Notes under the pieces: model-generated
The model's input: the letters and a program-made list of their open reading frames with translations, nothing else
The model's database searches: none
What the model was told of the DNA's origin: nothing
Shown: one piece after another, positions 12,301-22,800 of the stretch
How positions within the stretch are numbered: the stretch's first letter is position 1
Layout: every line of letters starts with the position of its first letter
Origin: Aplectana chamaeleonis
Taxonomy: Eukaryota; Nematoda; Chromadorea; Rhabditida; Cosmocercidae
Assembly (NCBI GenBank): GCA_029168955.1
Contig: JAPDOI010001933.1
Span: forward strand, 57,222 to 121,221
Length of the DNA stretch: 64,000 nucleotides
Direction: 5' to 3'
Made by a program: the position numbers and the translations under genes

Positions 12301-12375
12301 TCAGAAGTCCGTTTCAATCCCATTGTTTTTACCTTGTCTCTTACTCCTCTGGAGAAGTCCTGTTGCGAAAGCAAG
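6380..12375 (-). CDS. Two-domain TIL (trypsin-inhibitor-like) secreted protein, gene 2, six exons seen, 5' end missing
   Basis: Read by splice signals on the minus strand. Exons: 12333-12375, 12092-12162, 7148-7227, 6759-6961, 6543-6610 and 6380-6481 (stop TAG). All introns are AG-ended with GT donors (GTGAGT, GTAAAG, GTAAGT, GTGAGA), and every junction keeps the frame. TIL domain 1 is split over two exons (CGANQRRARCGTACEPTC, then RCVRNVCRC and LCIPRYAC) and has 10 Cys. A linker with repeated VVRPVYVYP follows, then TIL domain 2 (NCIPCENVC, GCTCRVGYVRD, TCVPRNFC), also with 10 Cys. Family knowledge: TIL domains are five-disulfide, usually secreted serine-protease inhibitors (Ascaris type). 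The residues between Cys5 and Cys6 are S-S-R in domain 1 and F-P-Y in domain 2, so trypsin inhibition by domain 2 is doubtful. The signal-peptide exon was not identified; an open 96-nt stretch with good splice sites near 12725-12820 could be a further upstream exon. AATAAA lies at 6331-6336. The 4.9-kb intron between the second and third exons is packed with MITEs. Confidence 0.85.
8227..8454 (+). pseudogene. hAT transposase, C-terminal dimerisation domain only
   Basis: Reads NPLQFGNDSIVKSSYPHLSS, then APSGTVEVGRMFSSAGLIL and ALTPENFEMLLFLKI. This is the hATC dimerisation domain, in which the V-R-x-FSxAG and ENxExLLFL motifs are characteristic. The RNase H-like catalytic domain is missing, so this is an internally deleted, non-autonomous copy. 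A sister is at about 54985-55232. Confidence 0.85.
8559..8753. mobile_element. Palindromic MITE, 195 bp, TA target
   Basis: Long inverted arms start CTGTCGTTCTCTGGGCCGAA and the element is flanked by TA (8557-8558 and 8754-8755). The sister hAT copy near 63000 has the empty site (CAATGGGATAGGCACC), so the insertion and the TA duplication are proven. Its end sequence TTCTCTGGGCCGAATTCCGG is shared with the MITE at 49271. Confidence 0.88.
9926..10400 (+). mobile_element. TTAA-flanked element, subfamily A (intron of TIL gene 2)
   Basis: The right end ATCGTGAACACTGCCT is followed by TTAA (10401-10404). The left end is eroded (CACGATAAAAACC at 9927). The body carries the A/B module with ATGCTCGAGATTGTGAGATG, CTCGTCCACCATGCTTCC and CTCAAGATAGGC-like blocks. 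No protein is readable. Confidence 0.75.
10405..10876 (+). mobile_element. TTAA-flanked element, subfamily B
   Basis: The ends are AGGCACAGTTCAAGCTC and TTGGACTGTGCCT. It shares its left TTAA with element A and its right GTAA with element C, so three elements sit end to end. Confidence 0.75.
10881..11753 (+). mobile_element. TTAA-flanked element, subfamily C, holding a hAT MITE
   Basis: The ends are AGGCAGTGGTCGCAATG and CGTGACCACTGCCT followed by TTAA (11754-11757). Homologous to 18648-19690, which lacks the hAT MITE at 11277. Confidence 0.8.
11277..11575. mobile_element. hAT MITE, 299 bp, with TTCCGCGTTTCGCG repeats
   Basis: The ends are CAGGGATGAGCGGAGTTCCG and its complement. The 8-bp duplication ATGCCGAT lies at 11269-11276 and 11576-11583. 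The homologous element at 19510-19525 has the single, empty ATGCCGAT. The other copy is 33070-33321. Confidence 0.92.
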
Positions 12376-12989
12376 CTGAAATGAAACGGTAATACTAAAC
12401 TCGATACAGAACATAGAATCAGTACAAATAACTAGTGATAATAAGAATAGTCAGTCCAGTGGGTTCTAGAACTTGAAGGATTCATTTTCATTCAAAATTC
12501 CTTTGTACACATACAAAAGTGGTGTAAGCAGAAAATGTATTCACGGTGGCGTGGCAACAAGATTTGGTCATAACTTGCAGCCATGTAAGTGAAATTTGCC
12601 ATGGAAAGGCTACTACTACATACGCCTGCTTTTGTGAACGCGCGGAATAGTAGGAACCCTCTTGGAATGGACTGCGGGTTCATTTTTTTCTCAAGCTTTG
12701 GCAAATCCAACTAAAATCGTACCTGTTCCAGAGCACGTGACTCACTCGGAAGAAAATTGCCTTGCCGTACTGCAAGAGAAAGTTCTATCCTTAAGCGTGC
12801 ATTAAGAGAAATACAACTCTGAAAACAAACCTTCGATTTCGACAGCAAAAGCGAGATGGATTACTAGTGATCCGGCGGTAATCAAAAAAGTTGGTAACTG
12901 AAATGTCACTGTACAGTCAAGTTCCTGTCGGTGTTCAGTATAGGTGTGTCACCAGAAATATTCTAGTGATTACACTTACCTTGGCTTGA

Positions 12990-15900
12990 TCGGTTGGCTT
13001 TCGCCTGACGCGGTCATTCCGCGTCCTCACCGAGGTGTGCCGTCCTAGTAATCAGCCGTGTCCATTTGTCGCGTTCCTCAGCCACAATTTGAACACAATT
13101 GATCCATCGGTCGCTATTCCACTTCCTGCGAAGTAAAACATCGCGTCTAAATTGCCTTTCAATGCCGAGTGATTCCAAATCCGCATTCACCACATCCGTC
13201 CAAAACTTTCGCCTACGTCTAGGCGGCAGTATCCAGACATGACTCGAAAGCATTCTTAGAGCGTGTAGTACGAGACGATTCGGCTTTCTTCTTAGTATAT
13301 GCCCGAACAAACGAAGAAGACCTTCCGTTGCAACTTGAGATGACATTGGGAGATGTTGGCACCTGTCTCGTGTCAAGCATTGATAAAAGGCGTCAATTTC
13401 GTTTTAGAGACCTTCGTTACAGCACATCCGCGGCCAGAAATGTTCAAGCAAACGTCTAAACAGCTTTCTCTTCGTACAATCCAACCTTCTTATCTGCGTT
13501 TCCGGTGCTACCCACGTCTTCCATCTGTACATCATGATTGGACGAATAGCAGATAAGTAGAAGCGCAATTTGACTTCCTTTGCGATGGGGGTAGACCACA
13601 AACACTTGGTTAGAGAATTGAATGCAGACTAAGCTTTCGTACATCGTTGTCGAATATCCGCTGCATAACTACCGTCGTTCTTCAGCAAACAGCCCAAATA
13701 ACAGAAATCATCCACCACTTCGATACGTTGTCCATCCACGCAAACTTCCGTTGAAGACCTCTGAGAGACCCACATCTGCTTGCATTTGTCAGGACGAAGA
13801 CGAAGTTCATAGGCTGCGGCATACTTCGAGACGAGGTTCACAATCCTTTGCAGTTTTGCGTTGTTTTCAGCGAATAACACAACGTAATTGGCGTGCTCTA
13901 GTTCGACAAGGGAGCGTCCTGAAGGTGTTAGGATCGCATCCGCAGGAAACTGTTCTGCAACTCTACGCATAATGTCATCAACGGCGAAGTTGAAAGGAAA
14001 AGGTCCTGCTACAGCTCCTTTTCTTATTCCTGTTTTAACCTCGAAAGCTGACGTAAATCCAACAGGCGTACAAACTGCTGCTGCTCTTCCTTTGTTCATT
14101 TCCTCGATTAGTTGAACATACTTTTCCTAGACTCCATCGGCTCGCAGAGCGTTGAGCAATCGATCACGATGAGGATAGTCGAATGCGGCTTAAAAGTTAA
14201 AAAAGATCAAGCTGTAATGGCTTCAAATACCGCTGCTACAATTCGAATACTCTTCTCAAGACGAACACTTGCACGATGGTCGATCTTACAGGTCGAAAAC
14301 CGGCTTGCTCCTCTCTGGTAGTTTCCTCACGATGATGGTTGAGTCGCTCGAGAATGACAAGTTCCAAAACCTTGTACATGACACGCAGTATAGAGATCCC
14401 CCTATGTATAGTTCTTCGGCTCCGTGACTGATAACTTCTTGTGAAGAGGTACGATTACACTATGTAACAAATTTTCATTTTTTCTCTGTTCCTGGGTTTA
14501 AATTGTGTTTTCCTAACCCGTTAGGTCTAGAAGAGACAGGAAATCGCTGTTATCCCAGGAAAACTTCGCTTTTGTTGCTAGGACAATGAAATGTGGAGAA
14601 TCGCGTGTTTATGTAAAACAATTTTTGTTCTTGGCTTCTAAGTGTTATATTTCAATCGTTTATGTCTAATGTATGTGAAAAAAGACTCCTTTAAGCACAA
14701 ACTTTGCTTACACGACGACAGCACGAATAAAACTCGTTTTTCTGTGAAAATTTAATTTTTTTTATTCATTTTCGGCACTATGATCAGGTAAAAACAAAAA
14801 ATGCAGAAGGAATAGACAAACACAGTCGGAAACCACTAAAAAAGGTTCAGAAATGTGTAGATTTTCTGGATTCACGATTGTACTAAAATCACTCTCTCGA
14901 AGTTGCACCCAAATGTAGTCCCCCATCATGGCTTCGTTATACTGTCCTTGGTGACGACATTCAAAGTCCAATATATGATGATAAAAGAGCTCGCCTTTCT
15001 CGTTCAATTTTTCAAGATCCGAATCAATGATATGGACTTCCAGAGACATTCTGCATCCAATTTCGGCGTAATTATTATTGAGAGTGCACCAAATCTACAT
15101 AGCTTTCAGCCTTGTGATCACCTAGGTAGCCGTGAATCACTGCAACAAAATTGCTCCATGCCGTTCTCTCCATCCTGTTCAACAGCTTTGCAAAATCCTC
15201 ACATTTCATGATTCTCTTGATGTGTGGTCCGACGAATATACCAGACCTGACCTTAGCTTCGGACAGAGTCGTTACCAAGGACAGTATAACGAAACATGAA
15301 GAGGGACTACTTTTCGGTGCAACTTCAGGAGAGTGATTCACACTACAATGGTGAATCTGGAAAATCTACACATTTCTGAAGCTTTTTGAGTGCTCTCCGA
15401 CTGTGCCTGTCCATTCCTTGTGCATTTTTTGTTTTTACCTGTTCATAATGCCGAACATGAATAAAAATTTTCTATTTTCTCAAAAAACCGGTTTTCTTCG
15501 TGTTGTTGTAGTGTACACAAAGTTTGTTCCTAATGAAGTCATTTTTTCACATACTTTGGGCATAAGCAATTGAAATATAACACTTAGAAGCCAGGAACAA
15601 AAATCGTGCTACATAGTGTTATCGGATGCCTCCACGAATCGGGTATCCTTTCGCTCATCCATATGGCACGGATGGTGTTGGTCATTTCACGAATCCCAGA
15701 CGGAGGAAGAGCTTTCAGCATTTCAGCGCTGATGTTGTCATCTCCGCATGCCTTTCCATTCTTCATTTTCCGGACACAATCCAAAACTTCAGACTCAGTC
15801 GGCGGTTCCTCACTGACATCGTAATGTGCCCTCTGAACATGCTCAGGTACTGATGGCGCTGGACGATTCAGTAAGGAAGTGAAGTATTCCTTCCGTAATG

Positions 15901-16320
15901 GTAGCGTCGCATCACCAAATGCAGCTCCATTGGTAGTGCTGAGGACAGGAGAACATCTCTTCATCTCGCCGCTTAACTGCCGTAACACGTGTAGGCTTTT
16001 CTCAAGTTTTTCTTCTACCAAGCCTTCTCAAACTCCTTAGCTCTACACGTCCATTCTCGTTCGCGGTCGCCTTGAAGCTGCCGACGAAACTTCTCCCTCA
16101 CACGCTCCTCCTCCACCATGGCAATGACCGGTCAGGGTGGCAAAATTGTGGCTTGGGGCCAATGGCTCCATGACTCTCTAGGTACAAGACCTGAGATGTT
16201 GCGGACTAGAGGCCTTGGGTAGGCCGGACAGCGACACCTTTATGCAATGTATGGGATACTTTTGTGATATAGTTGTGCACGCTATATCGCTCGAATGTTC
16301 CCTGTGTATACTCAAACAAT
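12990..16320 (-). pseudogene. RTE-type non-LTR retrotransposon, broken copy, minus strand
   Basis: Minus-strand fragments in element order: 5' region (about 16140-16320, matching 57640-57770), reverse-transcriptase N-terminal part 15620-16021 (EVLDCVRKMKNGKACGDD, GIREMTNTIRAIWMSERIPD), polymerase part 13629-14099 (GFTSAFEVKTGIRKGAVAGP, CYLGCLLKNDGSY) and C-terminal part 13014-13601. The family is RTE: an APE endonuclease plus reverse transcriptase protein. The catalytic YADD box is mutated (HANYVV), several frameshifts are present, and most of the endonuclease is missing. It is split by the CACTA-like element 14458-15618. It lies upstream of the most 5' exon I can place for gene 2. Confidence 0.85.
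14458..15618 (-). mobile_element. CACTA-like (CMC-type) DNA transposon nested in the RTE, 1161 bp
   Basis: The ends are inverted repeats, CACTATGTAACAAATTTT at the left and the complement of CACTATGTAGCACGATTTTT at the right. The 3-bp duplication TTA lies at 14455-14457 and 15619-15621. The intact RTE copy reads straight through at this point (about 59310), which proves the insertion. Inside on the minus strand are two frames separated by a frameshift near 15050-15075. They read NFVAVIHGYLGDHKAESYVDL, and then GCRMSLEV, GELFYHHI and HQGQYNEAMMGDYIW. I recognise these as the C-terminal part of a transposase family widespread in arthropods and nematodes. The CACTA start plus 3-bp duplication fits the CMC superfamily; that assignment is inference. 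Confidence 0.75.
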
Positions 16321-16559
16321 TATGATTGTGTGTACTAATTGATTTACTTGCAATGACGTTTTAATTGCAAGTTTATACGGCGAAACAATGCCTGAAACAG
16401 AGTTATGGAAGATTTTCTCAGTTGGGCGAGAAGGCATGGGTACCATCTGACAAATTTTAGGACGATCAGAAAAAATGCTTCGGATTCTGCCCGGAACTTT
16501 TTTTTGGGGTCAATCCGGAATCCTAAACACAAATCTAGTGACTATTTCTCGAAATTCTT

Positions 16560-18078
16560 AGGCCTAATGTAGGTCACGTTGGATATAATGCTCTTTGAAC
16601 GGCGTATTCTGCCTTAGTTATTGGGAGTATGAATAGCGAACCTGAAATTCGTGTTCAAAATCCCATACAACAAATGAACAGATTTTTGGCAAGATCTGAG
16701 ACGCTAGCCAAACTGCCGTATACCCACCGCAACCAACCGCAATCTGTCGAAAATCAATATAGTTCCAGATTCGTGTCGAGCAACAACAACTACCTTAACG
16801 GAAGAGGTTCGAGGCAAATCCGTTGTAGCATTTCGCGAATCATCAAAAAAGGATTTTCCCCGAATGTTTGTCTATTCGGAGAAACAGCTAACCAAACCTT
16901 GCGAGATTTTTCTAAAATCAGCAAATGGACCCGATATATTTAATCCTCGAATAACCCCATACAAAAGTTTTGAGCCAATTTTGAGAACTTGAGCCAACAT
17001 TGTTCTCTGAACAAACTAAAAATCGCCTGAGCCTTTGTGAGTGATATCAATCCCACTGAGTAGACCTCTCCTCAACTTGCTTGAGATAATGATAACCATA
17101 CGGTGACCACGAGGAGAGGGAAATTTGCAATCGTATAATCATGGTACCCGAAATTCCCGAGCCGCGGAGAGAACGTGGAATGGAAGTGAATGACGGCATT
17201 CTATCTACATGTGTTCCTACCATCAGTCATGGAGGAACGAACATGCTTAATGATAGTGCTAGCAACTCACCGAGTGTAACAATTGCTCTAGACAAAAGAA
17301 CAATTCTAGAGAGCGAACTCACGCAGATGCTGATCATTGGTGCTGATCTTTGCAAAACTAGATGCGATTCACACTATCTTTATATATCATGTTGATGACC
17401 TAGTTATTGCAGACACATGATAAAGATTGTGGCTTACAAAGACCTTCTTGGTTTCTGCAGAGTTTGCAGACCGATTGCAATTAAGTATGAGTGGTGTGGT
17501 CCTACTTCACGTAGACATTCCAGTTGTTTTCGAAGCAACAGTATAACTGCGACCTGGTTGGTGTAATCCGCGGAGAGAACGGTTATATTGCAGCATTACT
17601 AGCACCAAATGCAAATACGAAGTAGAGTGAAAAAATGGCTGCAATTTATCAAACCTGCAAAATATGAACGAAAGTACGATATCGCAATAGCAGTACTATG
17701 TTTTTCTCGAAGAGAACAATTACAACAGAAAACGGAAGAAATGTTTCACGATTTTCGTGGAGACTTATGTGAAGGAATTCGTTTGACAAAATTTTTTAGA
17801 AGACCCAGTCGTGTTCGTCAGTTATTTGTTTATTGTACGCCGTTACTGACGTGCTCGAAGACCACAGAGCAGTGAGTTCGGAACATGGAAATGAATACAA
17901 AAACAAATAAAAACTTAGCGCGACGATTCAGCAGTTGGCCACAAGACCATTATTCTAAATAGAGAATAATCGAAAAGGCGACATTAACTCATTTTTATAA
18001 AAATTTATGATATAATAAGTCCATTTTCCCAAGAATAATAGAGCTCTTCTACAAATTAGGTAGTTAGCCAACACTTGT
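16560..18078. other. No recognised gene; two dispersed repeats
   Basis: 16620-16950 is the complement of a repeat seen at 39640-39830 (CGACAGATTGCG, GTATACGGCAGTTTGG). 17322-17500 repeats at 41403-41570 in the same orientation (GATGCTGATCATTGGTG, ATTGCAGACACATGAT). Open frames here have no recognisable domain. Confidence 0.5.
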
Positions 18079-18082
18079 TTAA

Positions 18083-18643
18083 AGGCAGCGTACGCGCAAA
18101 AAACCGTGTTTATTTTTTTCACAATTTTGAGCAGGTAGGCCAACCAGGTTGTCATATATCATAAAGAGACCACCCAAAACACTCAAGTTTCAGAGAAAAA
18201 CTCGTTTGAAAATCTCTCAGCATCCAGCTTCCTTTTTCTCACGTCTGTCCGGGGTGTCTTGTGTATTACACAAATATCGGAAATTTGAACGGCTGAATTG
18301 GTTTAGCCCCCTTAACTTTCTCGGTTCCGCAATTCTTTTCGCTTTTCTGCTGTCAATGATCATCTTAAAATAGGAGGCTTTCAATAGCCAGGTCTGAACT
18401 CGGAGATTCTTCGGAACAAAGGATTTAGAAAACTGGATTTCCGCGGCCTGCCGAAGCCTGTCGTGGGGTTTCCGTTCCTCGTGCTAGATGATCGACCGAG
18501 AAAACGCCTTTTTAGACCACGGAGCGATTTTCACGAGCCTATAGCATCATGAATACGCAACGCTTCGCCAACTATCTCCACTTGGTTCATACATTGGATT
18601 GAGAAGAAAAACACAGTTGTGGTTTTCAGCGCGGACACTGCCT
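18083..18643 (+). mobile_element. TTAA-flanked element
   Basis: The ends are AGGCAGCGTACGCGC and GCGCGGACACTGCCT, with TTAA on both sides (18079-18082, 18644-18647). It directly abuts the next element. Confidence 0.7.
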
Positions 18644-18647
18644 TTAA

Positions 18648-19690
18648 AGGCAGTGGTCGCGTTAAAAAAAAGTTGTGGGACAAACCATGAAAATTATGTT
18701 GATGCGCCAACGGCTAAGTGAACACGAAGGTTACACGGCATGAGACGAGCTATGAATAGTTATTAAGATCCTAAGTTTCCAATTCGTGCACACGTGCAAA
18801 GCTCAGCCAAAATGATCTTAGTCTCATGCTGAGCAGTCAAAAATCATTGACGTTCACAGCCGGAAATAAATGCAGTGTTAAAGGCAGCAGACACGCTCGA
18901 AAAAGTTGTTGAGATAACTACGCTACTTGAGTCGTATGGCCCCTAGTTGAACGCTCACACAGAAGGAAGCGTCAAAACGATTGAAAACTACTAAATTTCA
19001 GCAATGCAAATCGAAAAATTTCTGCAACCCCGCCCCAAAATACAAACTCGTCCAGATTGATAGTAGTAATACGGTCACTTTGGCTGCTTTTTGATGCTTC
19101 CAACGAGGTGAACGTCCCAGTATAGACGGTAAAAGTATATCGGCTTCTCTATCGCAACCGTTTTGTTGCTAATATTCGCTGTTTCAACAGCGCGCCGTAA
19201 AACTCGTCCACTTTCACCTGATAACAAAATAATATTCCTCTATTTGCACACAGTTTTCGTTCGTTTTTCGTCAGTTCCCAATACAACCAGCTCCAAAACT
19301 TTGATTTATGTCGTAAACTCGATATCATTTTTGAGCGTGTCTGCTGCCTTTTACTAATCAAAACAGCTAAAAAGTAGAACCAAGACCTTCATTTAATCTT
19401 TAACTCGACGAGGGACGAGGACAGAGTAATTCGAGCAGGTCCTATCAAAGGCTATTCTTCATTGATTGAATCCCAGTTTCAAGCCAGCTGATGTTCCTGA
19501 TATTAATGATCATCGATGCCGATGGTGTGGAGTGGGCCCGTCCGCCATAAAAAAAGACAGGAAGGTTCAGGCTTGAAATAAGGCCCAAAACCAGGGTTTT
19601 TCCGCAAATTTCTCTTATATGTCCTAGTACTCCGAATCCAGAGAAGGCTTTGAAGAAAAGAGACAAGCATATTTTATCGCGACCACTGCG
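18648..19690 (+). mobile_element. TTAA-flanked element, subfamily C, with element D nested
   Basis: Starts AGGCAGTGGTCGCGTTAA and ends ATCGCGACCACTGCG near TTCA. It is interrupted by element D at 18882-19349. Confidence 0.8.
18882..19349. mobile_element. TTAA-flanked element, subfamily D, palindromic
   Basis: The ends are AGGCAGCAGACACGCTCG and its complement, flanked by TTAA and TTTA. The sister element C at about 11100-11120 has the empty TTAA site. Confidence 0.85.
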
Positions 19691-19754
19691 TTCAACTAAC
19701 GGGTATAGGGCTTTCTTTCATAATTGATCCACATTATAGAAGCGGAAGAAATTG

Positions 19755-19760
19755 TTTATT
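19755..19760 (-). terminator. Poly(A) signal AATAAA of TIL gene 1
   Basis: AATAAA on the minus strand, about 67 nt downstream of the TAG stop at 19827-19829. Confidence 0.6.
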
Positions 19761-19826
19761 GAATAACCGAAACTTCAGTGAGCAAAATATTCTGCGCATC
19801 TGCTTGTTCAGCACGATGAGTGGACC

Positions 19827-22800
19827 CTAAGAAGGGCAGTAGCTCTTCGGAACGCAGGTATTTGAAGCCGTGTCCCTGACATAGTCAACACGACAAGTAC
19901 ATCCTTTTACGCAGGAAGGGTAGCAGCGCTGAAACTATCAAGTGATGAGCGAGAACGGTACATAATACTCAGAGAGGTACCTCACCTTGGTATTGCTGTA
20001 GCAGACTGTTTCGCACGGTATGCAATTTACACTCCTTTCATAGGAAGTACAGGCTGAAATTGTTTTTGGAGAGGTTGAAATATAATCTAAGTTTCACATA
20101 ATTCTCTGATAACGTTGATAAATTTTTTAAATCATCGATGAAGAATGCTGGTGAACCGTGATTCTCAAAGTGTTAGAATATGTAGTACAGTCGGCATGAA
20201 TCCTAGTGCTCCCCTTTGAAGGTTGGCGCAAAGTCGTTGCACCTGTGCTATAGCAAATGGCAACGAAATTGCGTCTACCTAAAATTGAGGACGCAAATTG
20301 TCAGTAGGATCCAGGCCGATTCTATGTATTGCTTCTGTCGGACTTACGAATATCGGCCAGTTTTTGATAGTTGTATGGAGGAGCTGTCGTAGGTGGCGGA
20401 ACATGAACTTGCCCGGGAGAGTAATATGGCGGATACTCTAAAGAATGTCGGAAATTCTGTATGAAAATTCTCGCATACGATAAAAATGTGAATCTTTCTT
20501 AGAAAATATAACGAAAAGGTCTGTATCTAAGATGCAAAATTCTTCAAGATCTATGGTTGTTTTTTTCTGCCGCAGCTGCAGTTTAACATCGCAGTGCACG
20601 TTTTGATATGTTTACGCAAGATGCTAAGTTGATCAACTCAGCATCCTAACTGAGCAGTTTTCATGGTGATGGCCGTCTTAATAGAATAGCTCATCACTGG
20701 AAACAGTTCTGAAGGTCGAATCCGAATATGACCTCCGAAGCTGCCTACATATACTCTGAACAAAAACATGGATGTTTTCAAATCTCAAAGAAAAAGGAAA
20801 AAGTATCCATCGGACTGCTGAACACGATTTTCGATTCTGATACTCCAGAGTTTGTAGGTTGTAGGTTACTGTGGGAACAACTCAGAGAAACCATCGCTCG
20901 GAGCGGGATCGGCTCCTCCTATTTGTGACGTCATCGCCCGGACAGCGGCCGAGGGGCGAACTGGCACCGCGGTCCCTGTCCGGCGCAAATAGCGGCCTCG
21001 GTCGCTGTCCGGTCGCTCTCGGGGCGAAAGCGGTGCCAACTCCAGAGATAGAAAGACGCAGGATTGGTTGTTCTCTGAGTGATAACCTGCGGAAGCCTAG
21101 TGGCATTGCGTCGGATAAAGTGTGCGGGACCCCAGTGAAAGTGCGCCGGACGCCGGATAAGGTGTATGGCATCCCAGTGGGAGTACACCGGACGCCGGAT
21201 AAAGGGAATGGGACCTCAGTTTTAGTGCGCAGGACGCCGGACAAAGTATACGGGACTCAAGTGGGATTGCGCACGACGCCGGGGAAAGTTTGTGGGACCC
21301 TAGTGGAAGCCCGTAGAAAGCGGTGGGACTCATGAGGGAGTGCACCGGACGTCATAAAAATGTACGGGACCCTATGGGAATGCTTCTGACATTATGGAAA
21401 ATGAGCGGGACCCAAGACGGAGTGCGTCAGACGCCATAAAAAAAGTGCGGGACCCAAATGGGAGTGCGTCAGACGCCGTAAAAACTGTGCGGGACCCCAG
21501 AGGGAGTGTGCAGCTCGTCATGAATTGTGTGCAGGCCAAGACGAGCAATCACAGGGTCCCTTGTACAATCCATTTCCTCTTCTTTTCCTTGTCTTTGCGC
21601 TTTCTGTGACTACTCAGGCAGAGATATCGAACCACTCGGAAAGTTTCTGTCTTTCGCCCCCCCCCCCCCCCAAAAAAAAACTGCCAACGCGATTTCTCCG
21701 ACGGTTTTCTAGCCTAAGTCCGTTTTCTATCATCCGGGGGATCACTGAAGGGTGCGTAGTGCAGTGGCAGACATGGACAAACATTAGGAAGTGAATGATC
21801 ACTTCCTAATGTGTCCATCACATGCGGTATAAAAGGTGCCTCATCTCACTCGAGTCCTCATTCGGTATTGTGGGCCCTGAAGGTGACTTCGAGTCGCTCT
21901 GCGGAGGCCAGCACATTTTCGACCGCTGAGGGATAGGGGATCCCACGGATGGGGGATGGGGCGGTCCGCAGGAAGGGTGGTTCCTCACCGCAGACCTCGT
22001 CAGAGGTTACTCCCATGTAGCGGACTGAGGCGGGGCTTTCCTTGCCATGGACCGCGACACTCACGCACCTCCCGAGAAGAGGCGGAGTTAAAGGCACAGT
22101 CCAACCCCAAAATCGATTTTCTGTTTCCTTTCTTATCTTGAAAATGGTCTCACGCTGATTCCAATGATGTCTCTCTAGTCGTACAAGGCCCCCTGAGAAC
22201 GGAGATGTGGCCCCTCGAAAATTGAGCTGCGGAAGCATGGTGGACGAGTTGTTCGAGGCCTGTACCTTCCGTCATTTGCAACCTATGGATGCGAGCCGAC
22301 CTGAATAAAGAGGGAGGCTGAGAATGTAGGGAAAAACGGGGCTATTGATCGGAAATCATCACTCATCTCGCCACTGTTCAGCTCGAAAGATCGTAAAGGG
22401 GCGTGCCAAAGTGGCTTCCTGGTGTGGGCGCCACAGATTGGCTTCCTCCTATATCTCGCTTATTCCGCGGAATGGAGAGTTCTCACTTGGCAGGTGTTAT
22501 ACGGGGTGGGTCTACTTCATAATTATGTGGAAATCTAAGATTTGGCCCCTGAGCTTGGACTGTACCTTTAAAGAAAAATTAGGTGTTGGGAAATTTTCGA
22601 AAATCACCCGGATAGCGACACCTGAGCCAAAGGGGACCGAAAATCGCTTCGAGCGGCACAGCGGTCGCACGGAGAGCGGCTGCTGTGGCCCAAGTAGATG
22701 GCTGATTTTCGCTCGGAGCTTAGAGACAGCGTCGCTCGATCGCTCTCAGGTCCGGCTCCATGCAATGGATTGTCTGAGAATGTGATTACCGGCAATGCAG

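Larger units (their letters stand above)
20881..22778 (+). mobile_element. CTCAG-ended element H1 with 42-bp satellite and TATA unit
   Basis: The ends are CTCAGAGAAACCATCGCTCG and the complement of CTCAGACAATCCATTGCATG. AA lies on both sides (20879-20880, 22779-22780). In order: GC-rich end (to 21060), inverted CCAAT box near 21062, 42-bp satellite array (21100-21520), AT-rich block, perfect palindrome (arms ACATTAGGAAGTGA), TATA box at 21838, about 240 bp with 30-bp repeats, a small hairpin, nested TTAA element (22092-22567) and GC-rich right end. It lies in an intron of TIL gene 1. No transposase was found. Confidence 0.7.

Noticed and set aside
13622..14321. Plus-strand frames opposite the RTE
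   Set aside because: Antisense shadows of the minus-strand reverse transcriptase.
16629..16943. 104-codon frame
   Set aside because: It lies on a dispersed repeat that is also present, reversed and out of frame, near 39.7 kb.
20871..21345. Arg/Thr-Pro-rich frames of 80-154 codons
   Set aside because: Same cause: GC-rich element end plus 42-bp satellite, open in several frames at once.
21858..22238. 126-codon minus-strand frame
   Set aside because: It crosses the border of H1 and a nested TTAA element, so it is a chance fusion of two repeats.
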